Part shown: one piece after another, positions 9,756 through 18,632 of the stretch
Position numbering within the stretch: position 1 is the first letter of the stretch
How the letters are laid out: the number at the start of each line of letters is the position of its first letter
Assembly: GCF_018139685.1 (NCBI RefSeq)
Contig: NZ_JAGSPN010000011.1
Span: forward strand, 1-64,000
Source: Cognatundibacterium luofuense
Lineage (GTDB): Bacteria; Pseudomonadota; Gammaproteobacteria; Burkholderiales; Burkholderiaceae_D
DNA: 64,000 nt
Direction: 5' to 3'
Program-made: the position numbers and the translations under genes
The notes under the pieces: generated by a model
Database searches by the model: none
The model's input: only the letters and a program-made list of their open reading frames with translations
What the model was told of the DNA's origin: nothing

Positions 9756-10544
9756 ATGAAAAAAATCCTCGCGATGATCGCCCTCGCCCTCACTTCGGCG
9801 GCCTGGGCGCAAACGTCTGAATTTGTAAATACAATTCCTGAAGCGTATTTACAAAAAGATACCAACGTCACGCTGGGCGCTGCAGCATTGTCCGTTCCGA
9901 AATACACAGGTTCGGATGAAAGACGCCTCGCGGCTTACCCGATGTTTGACGTGCAATGGAAAAGCGGTGCATTTTTCAGTGCAACCAACGGACTGGGCTA
10001 TAACTTTTCCAAAAAACCAGCCTTGCAATATGGTTTGCGCTTATCGCTGGAAGGCGCCCGTGATGAGTCACGCTCCTCAAAGCTGAATGGCCTCGGTGAT
10101 GTCAATACCGCTGTTGAACCAGGTGCATTTGCAAATTTATCGCTGAGCGAAAATTATGCACTGGTTTCCTCTGTTCGCTATGGCTCCGGTACGGATCACA
10201 ATGGCTTGCAGTTCAGCGTCGGTGGCCGCTTCTCGACAGCACTGAGTGAAAATCACCGCATTTCAGCAACAGTACGTGCAAACTGGGCGAACTCTGCTTA
10301 TCTGCAATCGTACTTTGGTGTAAATGCGCAACAATCAGCAGCCAGTGGTTACAACCAGTTCACGCCTTCTTCCGGCGTCACTGATATCAAACTATCCGCC
10401 AGCTGGCGCTGGGCACTGGACAGTAACTGGTCTATTGTCACTGGCGCATCTGCAAGCCGTTTGCAGGGTGATGCCTCCCGTAGTCCGTTTGTATTTCAGA
10501 AGAACCCGGTCACTGTTTTTTCTGTGACGACCTACCGCTTCTGA
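9756..10544 (+). CDS. MipA/OmpV family outer-membrane protein
   Basis: 262 aa with a signal peptide (MKKILAMIALALTSAAWAQ, cleavage after AWA) and a series of amphipathic strands ending in the terminal Phe (TYRF) expected for BAM-inserted beta-barrels. The VTLGAAALSVPKYTGSDER block fits MipA/OmpV proteins, which are linked to murein-synthesis scaffolding or porin roles; the precise role here is unknown. It is last in the thyA-folA-DUF4337 run and is followed by a terminator. Confidence 0.82.
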   Translation: MKKILAMIALALTSAAWAQTSEFVNTIPEAYLQKDTNVTLGAAALSVPKYTGSDERRLAAYPMFDVQWKSGAFFSATNGLGYNFSKKPALQYGLRLSLEGARDESRSSKLNGLGDVNTAVEPGAFANLSLSENYALVSSVRYGSGTDHNGLQFSVGGRFSTALSENHRISATVRANWANSAYLQSYFGVNAQQSAASGYNQFTPSSGVTDIKLSASWRWALDSNWSIVTGASASRLQGDASRSPFVFQKNPVTVFSVTTYRF

Positions 10545-10564
10545 TCCATCTGGTGTGACATAAA

Positions 10565-10592
10565 AAGAGCACCCGTCGCGGTGCTCTTTTTT
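10565..10592 (+). terminator. Rho-independent terminator after the mipA-like gene
   Basis: Stem AAGAGCACC / GGTGCTCTT with a 6-nt loop and a T6 tail. Confidence 0.92.
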
Positions 10593-10684
10593 ATTGTGCT
10601 TACGGGTCCAACTGGCAGCAATTTCTGACGCTGTAATGACATTTTTACGCTCTGCAAAAAGAATGAATTTTCTTACCTGATTTT

Positions 10685-10696
10685 GCAGATATCTGC
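10685..10696. promoter_or_regulatory. GCAGATATCTGC palindrome upstream of the decarboxylase
   Basis: A 12-bp perfect palindrome about 92 nt upstream of the decarboxylase start, in a 195-nt leader. It may be an operator. Nothing else supports it. Confidence 0.25.
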
Positions 10697-10787
10697 GAGA
10701 ATTCGCACTTCGATTTTTTCGGCGCGCAAGCGGTTGATTCAACTTGCCCAGGCGTCTCCCTTGTAACAAGTTTTTTTGGAGACCTCC

Positions 10788-13043
10788 ATGAAATTCCGCT
10801 TCCCCATCGTCATCATTGACGAAGACTTCCGCTCTGAAAATACTTCCGGTCTGGGCATCCGCGCGCTGGCAGATGCCATTGAATCCGAAGGTATGGAAGT
10901 ACTCGGTGTTACCAGCTACGGTGACTTATCGCAGTTTGCGCAACAGCAATCCCGCGCATCCGCATTCATTTTGTCGATTGACGATGAAGAATTCGGTGAC
11001 GGCACAGAAGAAGAAACGGAAACCGCACTGAAATCCCTGCGCGCCTTCGTTGAAGAAATCCGCTATAAAAATTCTGATATCCCGATTTACATGTACGGTG
11101 AAACCCGTACATCGCGCCATATTCCTAACGATATCCTGCGTGAACTGCATGGCTTCATTCACATGTTTGAAGACACACCGGAATTCGTGGCCCGCCATAT
11201 TATCCGTGAAGCCCGTTCGTATCTGGACAGCCTGGCACCACCGTTTTTCCGTGCGCTGGTTCACTACGCAAACGATGGCTCTTACTCCTGGCACTGCCCT
11301 GGTCACTCCGGTGGCGTAGCGTTCCTGAAATCGCCGATCGGCCAGATGTTCCACCAGTTCTTTGGTGAAAACATGCTGCGCGCTGACGTCTGTAACGCGG
11401 TGGAAGAACTGGGTCAGTTGCTGGATCATACCGGTCCGGTTGCGGCTTCTGAGCGTAATGCTGCACGTATTTTTAATGCAGACCACTGCTACTTTGTGAC
11501 TAACGGTACGTCCACTTCCAACAAAATGGTCTGGCACTCTACTGTTGCGCCGGGTGATATTGTTGTTGTCGACCGTAACTGCCACAAATCGATTCTGCAC
11601 TCCATCATCATGTGCGGTGCGATTCCGGTTTTCCTGATGCCAACCCGTAACCATTTGGGCATTATCGGCCCGATTCCGCTGGAAGAGTTTTCGATGGAAA
11701 GCATCCGTCGCAAAATCGAAGCGAACCCGTTTGCACGCGAAGCCAAAAACAAAAAACCACGTATTCTGACTATCACGCAATCGACTTATGACGGCGTGCT
11801 GTACAACGTCGAAGCCATCAAAGAAAAACTGGATGGCGAAATCGACACCCTGCACTTTGACGAAGCATGGCTGCCACACGCAACTTTCCATGACTTCTAC
11901 AAAGACATGCACGCAATCGGCAAAGACCGTCCGCGCGCAAAAGAGTCGATGATTTTCTCGACCCAGTCCACACACAAACTGCTGGCCGGTATTTCTCAGG
12001 CATCGCAGATTCTGGTGCGTGAATCAGAATCCCGCAAACTGGATAAAGGCAGCTTTAACGAAGCCTACCTGATGCACACATCCACATCGCCGCAATACTC
12101 GATTATTGCCTCCTGCGATATCGCAGCAGCGATGATGGAAGCACCGGGCGGTACAGCACTGGTGGAAGAATCGATTCTGGAAGCGCTAGATTTCCGCCGC
12201 GCGATGAAGAAAGTCGATCAGGAATGGGGCAAAGACTGGTGGTTCCAGGTCTGGGGTCCTGACCATTTTGCAGAAGACGGCATCGGCAGCCGTGAAGACT
12301 GGGTACTGCGCAGCGAAGATAACTGGCATGGCTTCGGCAATCTGGCTTCCGGCTTCAACATGCTGGATCCGATCAAAGCAACTATCGTGACGCCGGGCCT
12401 GTCGCTGGAAGGTAAATTCGGCGAAACCGGTATTCCTGCCGCGATCGTGACCAAATATCTGGCAGAACACGGTGTGATCGTTGAAAAATGCGGCCTGTAC
12501 TCGTTCTTCATCATGTTCACCATCGGCATTACCAAAGGCCGCTGGAACACACTGGTGACTGCGCTGCAGCAATTCAAAGATGATTACGATAAAAACCTGC
12601 CAATGTGGCGTATTCTGCCGGAATTTGCTGCGGCAAATCCGCGCTACGAAAGCGTCGGTCTGCGCGATCTGTGTCAGGAAATCCATCAGGAATACAAAGC
12701 GCATGACGTTGCACGTCTGACCACAGAAATGTATCTGTCTGACATGATTCCGGCGATGAAACCATCGGACGCGTTTGCAATGATGGCGCACCGCGAAATC
12801 GAACGTGTATCGATTGATGAACTGGAAGGCCGTATCACAGCGATTCTGCTGACGCCTTACCCACCGGGCATTCCGCTGCTGATCCCGGGCGAACAGTTCA
12901 ACAAAACCATCGTCGATTACTTGCGTTTTGTCCGCACATTTAACGAGAAATTCCCTGGCTTCGAAACTGACTGCCACGGTCTCGTCAAAGCAGAAATTGA
13001 TGGCAAACGCGGTTACTTTGTCGATTGCGTCAAAGCATCCTAA
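10788..13043 (+). CDS. PLP-dependent arginine/lysine/ornithine decarboxylase
   Basis: A 751-aa group III basic amino acid decarboxylase: an N-terminal response-regulator-like wing domain (about 1-130), a large PLP domain and a C-terminal domain. The PLP lysine is in STQSTHKLLAG (K397), and HFDEAWLPHA carries the cofactor aspartate. I start at ATG 10788, behind TGGAG, rather than at an upstream TTG. The substrate cannot be fixed by eye: arginine or lysine are the likeliest. It is a single-gene unit with its own terminator. Confidence 0.9.
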   Translation: MKFRFPIVIIDEDFRSENTSGLGIRALADAIESEGMEVLGVTSYGDLSQFAQQQSRASAFILSIDDEEFGDGTEEETETALKSLRAFVEEIRYKNSDIPIYMYGETRTSRHIPNDILRELHGFIHMFEDTPEFVARHIIREARSYLDSLAPPFFRALVHYANDGSYSWHCPGHSGGVAFLKSPIGQMFHQFFGENMLRADVCNAVEELGQLLDHTGPVAASERNAARIFNADHCYFVTNGTSTSNKMVWHSTVAPGDIVVVDRNCHKSILHSIIMCGAIPVFLMPTRNHLGIIGPIPLEEFSMESIRRKIEANPFAREAKNKKPRILTITQSTYDGVLYNVEAIKEKLDGEIDTLHFDEAWLPHATFHDFYKDMHAIGKDRPRAKESMIFSTQSTHKLLAGISQASQILVRESESRKLDKGSFNEAYLMHTSTSPQYSIIASCDIAAAMMEAPGGTALVEESILEALDFRRAMKKVDQEWGKDWWFQVWGPDHFAEDGIGSREDWVLRSEDNWHGFGNLASGFNMLDPIKATIVTPGLSLEGKFGETGIPAAIVTKYLAEHGVIVEKCGLYSFFIMFTIGITKGRWNTLVTALQQFKDDYDKNLPMWRILPEFAAANPRYESVGLRDLCQEIHQEYKAHDVARLTTEMYLSDMIPAMKPSDAFAMMAHREIERVSIDELEGRITAILLTPYPPGIPLLIPGEQFNKTIVDYLRFVRTFNEKFPGFETDCHGLVKAEIDGKRGYFVDCVKAS

Positions 13044-13061
13044 TCTGAGCCGCATACACTG

Positions 13062-13100
13062 AAAGGCATCTGTGTGAATTGACACAGATGCCTTTTTTTT
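13062..13100 (+). terminator. Rho-independent terminator after the decarboxylase
   Basis: A 14-bp stem AAAGGCATCTGTGT / ACACAGATGCCTTT with a 6-nt loop and a T8 run. Confidence 0.95.
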
Positions 13101-13392
13101 AGCTGCATTCTGCTGGCAATTAAATTATGATGCGTGTGCACACATTTCAAAATTGATCATGAAATTGTGCAGTTTCCGGTGGTATCACCATCAAATCACA
13201 TTGAACATGTTACAGGCCGGTTTTTCCGGCTGGTTTTGTGTGCCTGAAGCTGATATCGGAACCTGAAGCACTGTTTTCCCTCCAATGCTTTCACTAGTCG
13301 ATGTGACGCAGATAAGCATCACACACGTCTGAAGCCGCTGGATTTTGCCGCTCTTTTTGCTGTCCTCTTTTCCAATTCACATTTAATCAGAC
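13101..13392. other. Intergenic region without a gene
   Basis: About 290 nt between the decarboxylase terminator and the PilZ gene. It contains a GTGTGCACAC palindrome at 13134-13143 and a small hairpin (GCCGGTTTTTCCGGC), but no convincing coding frame. The promoter of the PilZ gene presumably lies here. Confidence 0.5.
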
Positions 13393-14364
13393 ATGAATGA
13401 TGTTCAAGGCCTGATGTCTCTGAAGCACGCAGAAGTCTGCGTTGGTCAAACACTGAACTGGCCGGTTTATAACCATGCCGGTGAATTATTGCATCCGGCC
13501 GGATTAAAGATTGAAGATCAGCAGCAGTTAAATCACTTGCTGGACACCGGCTATTGCAGCTCTGACTACCTGTGGGACAGCATTCCCACACCGGCAACAC
13601 CAGTCATGCCCGCTCAAACCAGTACCGCAACCACCGGAGAAACACAAAAAACCGGCGCTGAAATGAATTTACCGGTTGCCCTGCCCGGCAGGCGCGCTGA
13701 AGATCATCAGGCCAAGGATTCCGTCATTGAGCTCGACAGCGTACGCTGGACAGTTGGCGAAGTGTTTTATCTGCAAGCTGCGGATAATGCTGCCGCCCGC
13801 TACACAGTGCGCCTGATTGGCTTTGTCAAAAATAAATCAATTCTGGTAACGGCACCGCTGGTGGAAGGCAAAGCTGCCTTAATCCGTGAAGGACAAAACT
13901 TTATCGTGCGCGCCTTCCCCGGTAAAAAAGCCTATGCTTTTTCAACGGCGCTGCAAAAGAACATCTACTCGCCCTTCCCTTACCTGCATCTGAACTATCC
14001 GAAAGAAGTCCGCTCTACTACGATTCGTCAGGCGGCGCGGGCTTCAGTCAAAATCATTGCCGCGGTCAGCGTTGGCGTACCGGAGCAAAGTGCGGCTGCG
14101 ACGCTGGGCGACCTGAGTATCGGTGGCGCGTCCGGTACGATCAAACGGCAACTGGGCCATAAAGGCGATGCGGCGATCATTAAATTCCGCGTCAATGCTG
14201 CCGGTGCGGATGAGTACCTGAGTCTGAAAGCGATACTGCGCTCGGTGGCACCGGCTGAAAACAGCAGCGACTTCCGCCACGGTTTTGAATTCATCGACCT
14301 GACTCAGCGTGACAAACTGGTGTTATCCGCATTCGTACATCAGACACTGGCAGAAACCGACTAA
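13393..14364 (+). CDS. PilZ-domain, YcgR-like c-di-GMP effector
   Basis: 323 aa. An N-terminal segment (about 1-65), a low-complexity Thr/Pro linker, a YcgR-like N domain from about residue 110, and a PilZ domain from about residue 205. The two c-di-GMP-binding motifs are visible: RQAAR and DLSIGGASG. YcgR-type proteins brake flagella or adjust motility on binding c-di-GMP, which fits the flagellar regulon nearby, but it is not in the flagellar operons. No clear RBS, so the start is tentative. Confidence 0.78.
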   Translation: MNDVQGLMSLKHAEVCVGQTLNWPVYNHAGELLHPAGLKIEDQQQLNHLLDTGYCSSDYLWDSIPTPATPVMPAQTSTATTGETQKTGAEMNLPVALPGRRAEDHQAKDSVIELDSVRWTVGEVFYLQAADNAAARYTVRLIGFVKNKSILVTAPLVEGKAALIREGQNFIVRAFPGKKAYAFSTALQKNIYSPFPYLHLNYPKEVRSTTIRQAARASVKIIAAVSVGVPEQSAAATLGDLSIGGASGTIKRQLGHKGDAAIIKFRVNAAGADEYLSLKAILRSVAPAENSSDFRHGFEFIDLTQRDKLVLSAFVHQTLAETD

Positions 14365-14399
14365 GCCAGCCTTCATCACCGCATCAACCGGATAAAAAA

Positions 14400-14437
14400 A
14401 AGCACTGTCTTCCGCGAGCGGAAACAGTGCTTTTCCT
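14400..14437 (+). terminator. Terminator after the PilZ gene (likely bidirectional)
   Basis: AGCACTGT / ACAGTGCT outer stem plus an inner TCCGC / GCGGA stem, with A-rich and T-rich flanks on the two sides. Confidence 0.85.
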
Positions 14438-14467
14438 TTTTTCCGCTCAGTAAAAATCCGGAGAAAC

Positions 14468-14577
14468 TATGCAAATATCGTCATCCGTAATTTTTTGAGG
14501 CCCAGACTTTCTGCCGACGACCGCCAGACTGGTATGCAGAACTCCGCATTTGAAGCATTTTGAGGCATTTGAAGGCA
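14468..14577 (+). repeat. Dispersed intergenic repeat, copy A
   Basis: Shares GCAAATATCGTCAT, GACTTTCTGCCGACGA and CAGAACTCCGCATTTGA with the copies at 21407, 34595 (minus) and 45387 (minus). It lies between the convergent PilZ gene and dcd. The other ~200 nt of this 377-nt gap hold no gene that I can see, except a possible hairpin near 14680-14703 (AAACCGCCGG ... TGGCGGTTTTTTAG). Confidence 0.8.
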
Positions 14578-14741
14578 CTTTCGGCTACTACTCAAACATC
14601 TGCGGACAAATCACAATCAGCACCGCTGCGGGCTTATCAGTCACTCTGATGCACACAAAGCAAACGACGCAAAAAACCGCCGGTGTGCACTGGCGGTTTT
14701 TTAGGGAGCAGCCGCATAACAGCGACTGCATACATGCGGGC

Positions 14742-15308
14742 TCAGGTTTTCGGCAGTGTCACGCCATGCTGACCCTGATATTTACCACCACGGTCTTTGT
14801 ACGAGGTTTCGCAGACTTCATCACTTTCGAAGAACAGCACCTGTGCGCAACCTTCGCCAGCATAGATCTTGGCCGGCAGCGGTGTGGTATTAGAAAATTC
14901 CAGTGTGACGTAACCTTCCCATTCCGGTTCAAACGGCGTCACATTGACGATAATGCCACAACGCGCATACGTGGATTTACCGAGGCAAATTGTCAGCACA
15001 TTGCGCGGAATGCGGAAGTATTCGACGGTGCGGGCCAGCGCAAACGAATTTGGCGGGATGATGCAAACATCGCCTTTGAAGTCGACGAAGGATTTTTCAT
15101 CAAAATTTTTCGGATCAACAATGGTGCTGTTGATATTAGTAAAAATTTTGAATTCATCAGCACAGCGAATATCGTAGCCGTAAGAAGAAGTACCGAAGCT
15201 GACGATACGCTGACCATCGCGCTGACGCACTTGTCCCGGTTCAAACGGCTCGATCATGCCGTGCTGCTCCGCCATGCGGCGTATCCATTTGTCTGACTTG
15301 ATGCTCAT
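14742..15308 (-). CDS. dcd: dCTP deaminase
   Basis: A 188-aa trimeric enzyme converting dCTP to dUTP, feeding dUMP to thymidylate synthase. Conserved [24 protein letters not shown], and the C-terminal lid [17 protein letters not shown] precedes the ATG at 15308. A long plus-strand reading frame across the same bases is an antisense shadow. Confidence 0.96.
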   Translation of the reverse strand: MSIKSDKWIRRMAEQHGMIEPFEPGQVRQRDGQRIVSFGTSSYGYDIRCADEFKIFTNINSTIVDPKNFDEKSFVDFKGDVCIIPPNSFALARTVEYFRIPRNVLTICLGKSTYARCGIIVNVTPFEPEWEGYVTLEFSNTTPLPAKIYAGEGCAQVLFFESDEVCETSYKDRGGKYQGQHGVTLPKT

Positions 15309-15408
15309 GCGCTTCTCCTGCTGTATAAGTTGACGGCGATTTTACGCGAAAACCCCTGCAAAAATAAGCCGAACACCCGGAATATCCTGCTTTCGCAACG
15401 GATTCTGC

Positions 15409-16407
15409 TCAAAGCTTGCTCTGCGTCTGCGCTTTACGGGCACCGGTGTTCCACTGCACCGATTCAACAACGCCGTTTTTCACGGCGGTCATTTCCGCCA
15501 GAATAGAAATCGCGATTTCCGGTGGCGTTTTGCTGCCGATATACATGCCGACCGGCCCGAACAAGCGTGCCAGTTGCTCCGCTGTCACGCCAAATTCGAC
15601 CAGCCGTTCACGCCGCTTCTGATTATTTTTGCGCGAGCCTATCGCTCCCACATAAAATGCCGGTGACTGCAAGGCTTCCATCAGTGCCAGGTCATCGAGT
15701 TTGGGATCATGCGTCAGTGCCACAATTGCGGTACGCTGATCCGGTTGCAGCGCCAGCACTTCATCATCCGGCATGCCCGACAGCAATTGCACCTGCGGCA
15801 AATCCCACTGATGCCGGTATTCTTCGCGCGGATCACAGACGAAAACCTGATAGCCCATGCCGTTGGCAACCGTCGCCAGAAAGCGCGACATGGTTCCGGC
15901 ACCGATAATCAGCAAGCGCCAGCCCGGCCCCCAGATCGTTGTCAGCTGCTGGTGATCCATGACCAGTTTTTCACCGGCCACAGCGTCACGCAGTGTTACC
16001 TGCCCGCTCTGCAAATCCACTGTCCGCGCCACCAGTTTTTGCTGATTCGTCAGCGCCAGCAAAGTATGAATTTCGGAAGCTGCATGCAATGGTTCCAGCA
16101 ATAACTGCAAAGTACCGCCGCAAGGCAAACCGAAGCGATGCGCTTCATCGGCGCTGATGCCATAAGTCACCAGTTCCGGCCGCTGCCAGCGTATGCCATG
16201 TTCCAGCACCTGATGCACCAGATCATCTTCGATACAGCCACCGGAAACAGAACCAGTCACTGCACCGTCTGCCCGGATCGCCATTACCGAACCTTCCGGA
16301 CGCGGACTGGAGCCCCAGGTGCTGACCACGGTGACCAGCATCACGGCTTGTCCGGCATCCAGCGCCGCCGCGCAAAAACGTAAAGCGTCGAGATCAGGAT
16401 GTTCCAT
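15409..16407 (-). CDS. XdhC/CoxI family protein
   Basis: 332 aa. An N-terminal XdhC domain with TWGSSPRPEGS and GSVSGGCIEDDLV, and a C-terminal Rossmann domain with IIGAGTMSRFLA. Family members insert or sulfurate the molybdenum cofactor of xanthine dehydrogenase-type enzymes. No molybdenum hydroxylase gene is in the window, so its client lies elsewhere. It starts about 10 nt after the exonuclease gene and is probably co-transcribed with it. Confidence 0.85.
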   Translation of the reverse strand: MEHPDLDALRFCAAALDAGQAVMLVTVVSTWGSSPRPEGSVMAIRADGAVTGSVSGGCIEDDLVHQVLEHGIRWQRPELVTYGISADEAHRFGLPCGGTLQLLLEPLHAASEIHTLLALTNQQKLVARTVDLQSGQVTLRDAVAGEKLVMDHQQLTTIWGPGWRLLIIGAGTMSRFLATVANGMGYQVFVCDPREEYRHQWDLPQVQLLSGMPDDEVLALQPDQRTAIVALTHDPKLDDLALMEALQSPAFYVGAIGSRKNNQKRRERLVEFGVTAEQLARLFGPVGMYIGSKTPPEIAISILAEMTAVKNGVVESVQWNTGARKAQTQSKL

Positions 16408-16417
16408 ACGCCCGCCC

Positions 16418-17056
16418 TTATTGCTGATCTGTGGCCATCTGCCACAGCGCAGGATGTTTACGCAACGCTGCCGGTGTCTGCTGATTCAGGTACATCAGCC
16501 AGCGCGGGTCAATCTTTTCCAGCTGCCATTGCTGCTGCAAATGGATACCGGCTTTCAGCATCAGTTCAGCCGTCACTTGCGCATCCGCCTCCGCTCTGTG
16601 CGCCGCTCCCTGAAAGCGCACACCCAGACTGGCAGCGAGCTTGCCCAGCGAATACGAAGCGAGACCGGGAAACACGCGGCGCATCAGTTTCACGGTACAA
16701 ATCACGCCATCGTATTCAGGCCAGATGCCGGTACGGTCTGCTTCGGATTTCAGAAATCCTTCATCAAACGCGGCGTTATGTGCCACCAGCGTGTCGCTGC
16801 CGATAAAGCGCAGCAAATCAGGTACGACTTGCGCAGCAGGAGGCGCACTATCCACCATCTTTTGTGTAATGCCGGTCAGCTCGGTAATAAAGTACGGAAT
16901 CCTGACACCGCAATTCACCAGTGAGCAATAACGGTCGGTGATCGTATCGCCTTCGATTCGGATGGCAGCAACCTCGGTAATACGGGCACCCTGATGCGGT
17001 GCCTGACCGGAAGTCTCGAAATCAAGTACCACCAGTGGAGTTTTAAAAAGTGACAT
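16418..17056 (-). CDS. DnaQ-like 3'-5' exonuclease
   Basis: 212 aa from ATG 17056. DEDDh exonuclease motifs: VLDFETSG (Exo I), LVAHNAAFDEGFL (Exo II) and AHRAEADAQVTAEL (Exo III). It resembles the epsilon subunit family or RNase T-like enzymes; lacking a clear clamp-binding segment, it may be an accessory proofreading or RNA-trimming enzyme. A longer frame reaches 17155 but lacks family similarity before MSLFKTPLV. Confidence 0.82.
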   Translation of the reverse strand: MSLFKTPLVVLDFETSGQAPHQGARITEVAAIRIEGDTITDRYCSLVNCGVRIPYFITELTGITQKMVDSAPPAAQVVPDLLRFIGSDTLVAHNAAFDEGFLKSEADRTGIWPEYDGVICTVKLMRRVFPGLASYSLGKLAASLGVRFQGAAHRAEADAQVTAELMLKAGIHLQQQWQLEKIDPRWLMYLNQQTPAALRKHPALWQMATDQQ

Positions 17057-17222
17057 GAAAATCGTGTGCGGAAAATCGCAGGAACTTAGTTTGCTAAATA
17101 TAATCCATTTATAACAGGTTTCGCGCAGCTCCACGTCACAACGCGCAAACAACACATCAAACCCGCGGTGCAGGCAGCATCTGCTGCTGCCGGAAACACA
17201 GCTGCCCTTTCAGCTAATACAC

Positions 17223-18494
17223 ATGCTCAGACAATTTCTGCACTTACCACGCAATGATTTATTGCGTGACCGGATTTACCGCCGCTTATGGACCTCGATA
17301 CTGATCAGTTCATTCGGTGCACAAATCACCTTGCTGGCACTGCCATTAACAGCGGCGGTGCTGTTGCACGCCACGCCAAGCCAGATGGGTATTCTGACCA
17401 TGATGGAAACCCTGCCCTTCGTGCTGCTGTCTTTGCCATCCGGCGTCTGGCTGGACCGTGTGAAAAAACTGCCAATTTACATCTGGGGTGAAGTCGCGAT
17501 TTCGCTGGCAGTATTCAGTGTGCCGGTCGCATGGTATTTCAATATGGTGAACATGCCCTTGTTATATGTGGTCGGCTTCGTGATCGGGGCAGTCAATACG
17601 ACAGCGGGTTCCGCAGCACAGATCGTTCTGACCCAGATTGTCCCGCGCGAACGCCTGGTGGAAGCCCACGCCAAAAACGCGCTGGCGACGTCCGGTGCAG
17701 AAATCGGCGGACCGGCTGCAGCGGGTATGCTGGTGAAACTGCTCAGTGCACCACTGGCATTATGTGCCGATGCGCTGTTGCTATTGTCCTCGGCAGCCAT
17801 CCTGCGCGGCATCCGGGTGGATGAAATACGCAAACCCGCACAAGACGCCCATTTCTGGCGTGACCTGAAAGAAGGTGTGCAATTCGTTTTCCGCGAGCCT
17901 TTGCTGCTGTCACTGGCTGCTGCTGTTGGCTTATGGGAGCTTTGCTATAACGCCGCGCTGGTGGTACAGATTCTGTTTGCAACGCGGGTACTGGGATTTT
18001 CCGAACAGGCAGTCGGCTTCAGTTACATGGGGATAGGTCTGGGCAGTATTTTCGCCAGCTTTGTCGGCCACCGTGTCAGTCAGCGTATCGGCCCCGGCCC
18101 GTGCATGATTCTCGGGATGATCATTTGCGGCATCGGCTGGAGTGCACTGGCGGTCGCACCTGTTGGCCCGCTCGGTGATTTTGCATTCATTCTGATGCTG
18201 ATCTGCTATTCGATTGGCGGCGTATTTATTTTTATCAATTTCCTCGCGCTACGCCAGTCTGTCACACCGGAACCGATGCTGGGCCGCATGACCAGCACAA
18301 TGCGCTGGCTGATCGTTCTGCCAGCGGGCCCGGGGGCATTGCTGGGCGGATGGATGGGTGAACACATCAGCCTGCGCAGCGCACTGGCGTTTGCCGGCAT
18401 CACCGTACTGGCAGGCGCTTTCTTTGCCTGGCGTCACAAGCGTATTCGTGAGTTGCGTAAATTACCCGAAATACGTCAGCAGCACACAGACTGA
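17223..18494 (+). CDS. MFS transporter
   Basis: 423 aa with about 12 predicted membrane helices. The loop 2-3 signature is GVWLDRVKKLPI, and the central region has RERLVEAHAKNALATSGAEI, typical of MFS_3 / enterobactin-exporter-like efflux proteins. The substrate is unknown. It is divergent from the exonuclease gene, with a 166-nt gap. Confidence 0.85.
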   Translation: MLRQFLHLPRNDLLRDRIYRRLWTSILISSFGAQITLLALPLTAAVLLHATPSQMGILTMMETLPFVLLSLPSGVWLDRVKKLPIYIWGEVAISLAVFSVPVAWYFNMVNMPLLYVVGFVIGAVNTTAGSAAQIVLTQIVPRERLVEAHAKNALATSGAEIGGPAAAGMLVKLLSAPLALCADALLLLSSAAILRGIRVDEIRKPAQDAHFWRDLKEGVQFVFREPLLLSLAAAVGLWELCYNAALVVQILFATRVLGFSEQAVGFSYMGIGLGSIFASFVGHRVSQRIGPGPCMILGMIICGIGWSALAVAPVGPLGDFAFILMLICYSIGGVFIFINFLALRQSVTPEPMLGRMTSTMRWLIVLPAGPGALLGGWMGEHISLRSALAFAGITVLAGAFFAWRHKRIRELRKLPEIRQQHTD

Positions 18495-18585
18495 ACACAA
18501 CGCTGATTGCGGAATGAAACTTATTGGCGTGATAATGCTCAACTGACAGTCCGGTCTGCTGTGGCAGGTCTGCCGGTCGGGGGAG

Positions 18586-18604
18586 GTTCAGCGACAGACT
18601 GAAC
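18586..18604. promoter_or_regulatory. GTTCAG-N7-CTGAAC inverted repeat upstream of the OPT gene
   Basis: 6-bp arms 28 nt upstream of the OPT start. It may be an operator or a leader hairpin; similar GTTCA/TGAAC sequences recur after the OPT stop. Confidence 0.3.
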
Positions 18605-18632
18605 TATCGAGTAAAAACAATAAAGGTAAAAC

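Noticed and set aside
10776-10787. TTG-initiated longer N-termini for the decarboxylase, iscS and lepA
   Set aside because: In each case the TTG overlaps or lies close to the likely RBS region, and a well-placed ATG follows at the position that matches the family's usual start.
10926-11975. Long minus-strand reading frames inside the decarboxylase gene (also 12186-13085)
   Set aside because: They overlap a clear conserved enzyme over their whole length, and the translations look like antisense composition.
14550-15296. Plus-strand 248-codon frame over dcd
   Set aside because: The minus strand encodes a full dCTP deaminase with intact motifs; the plus frame shows none.
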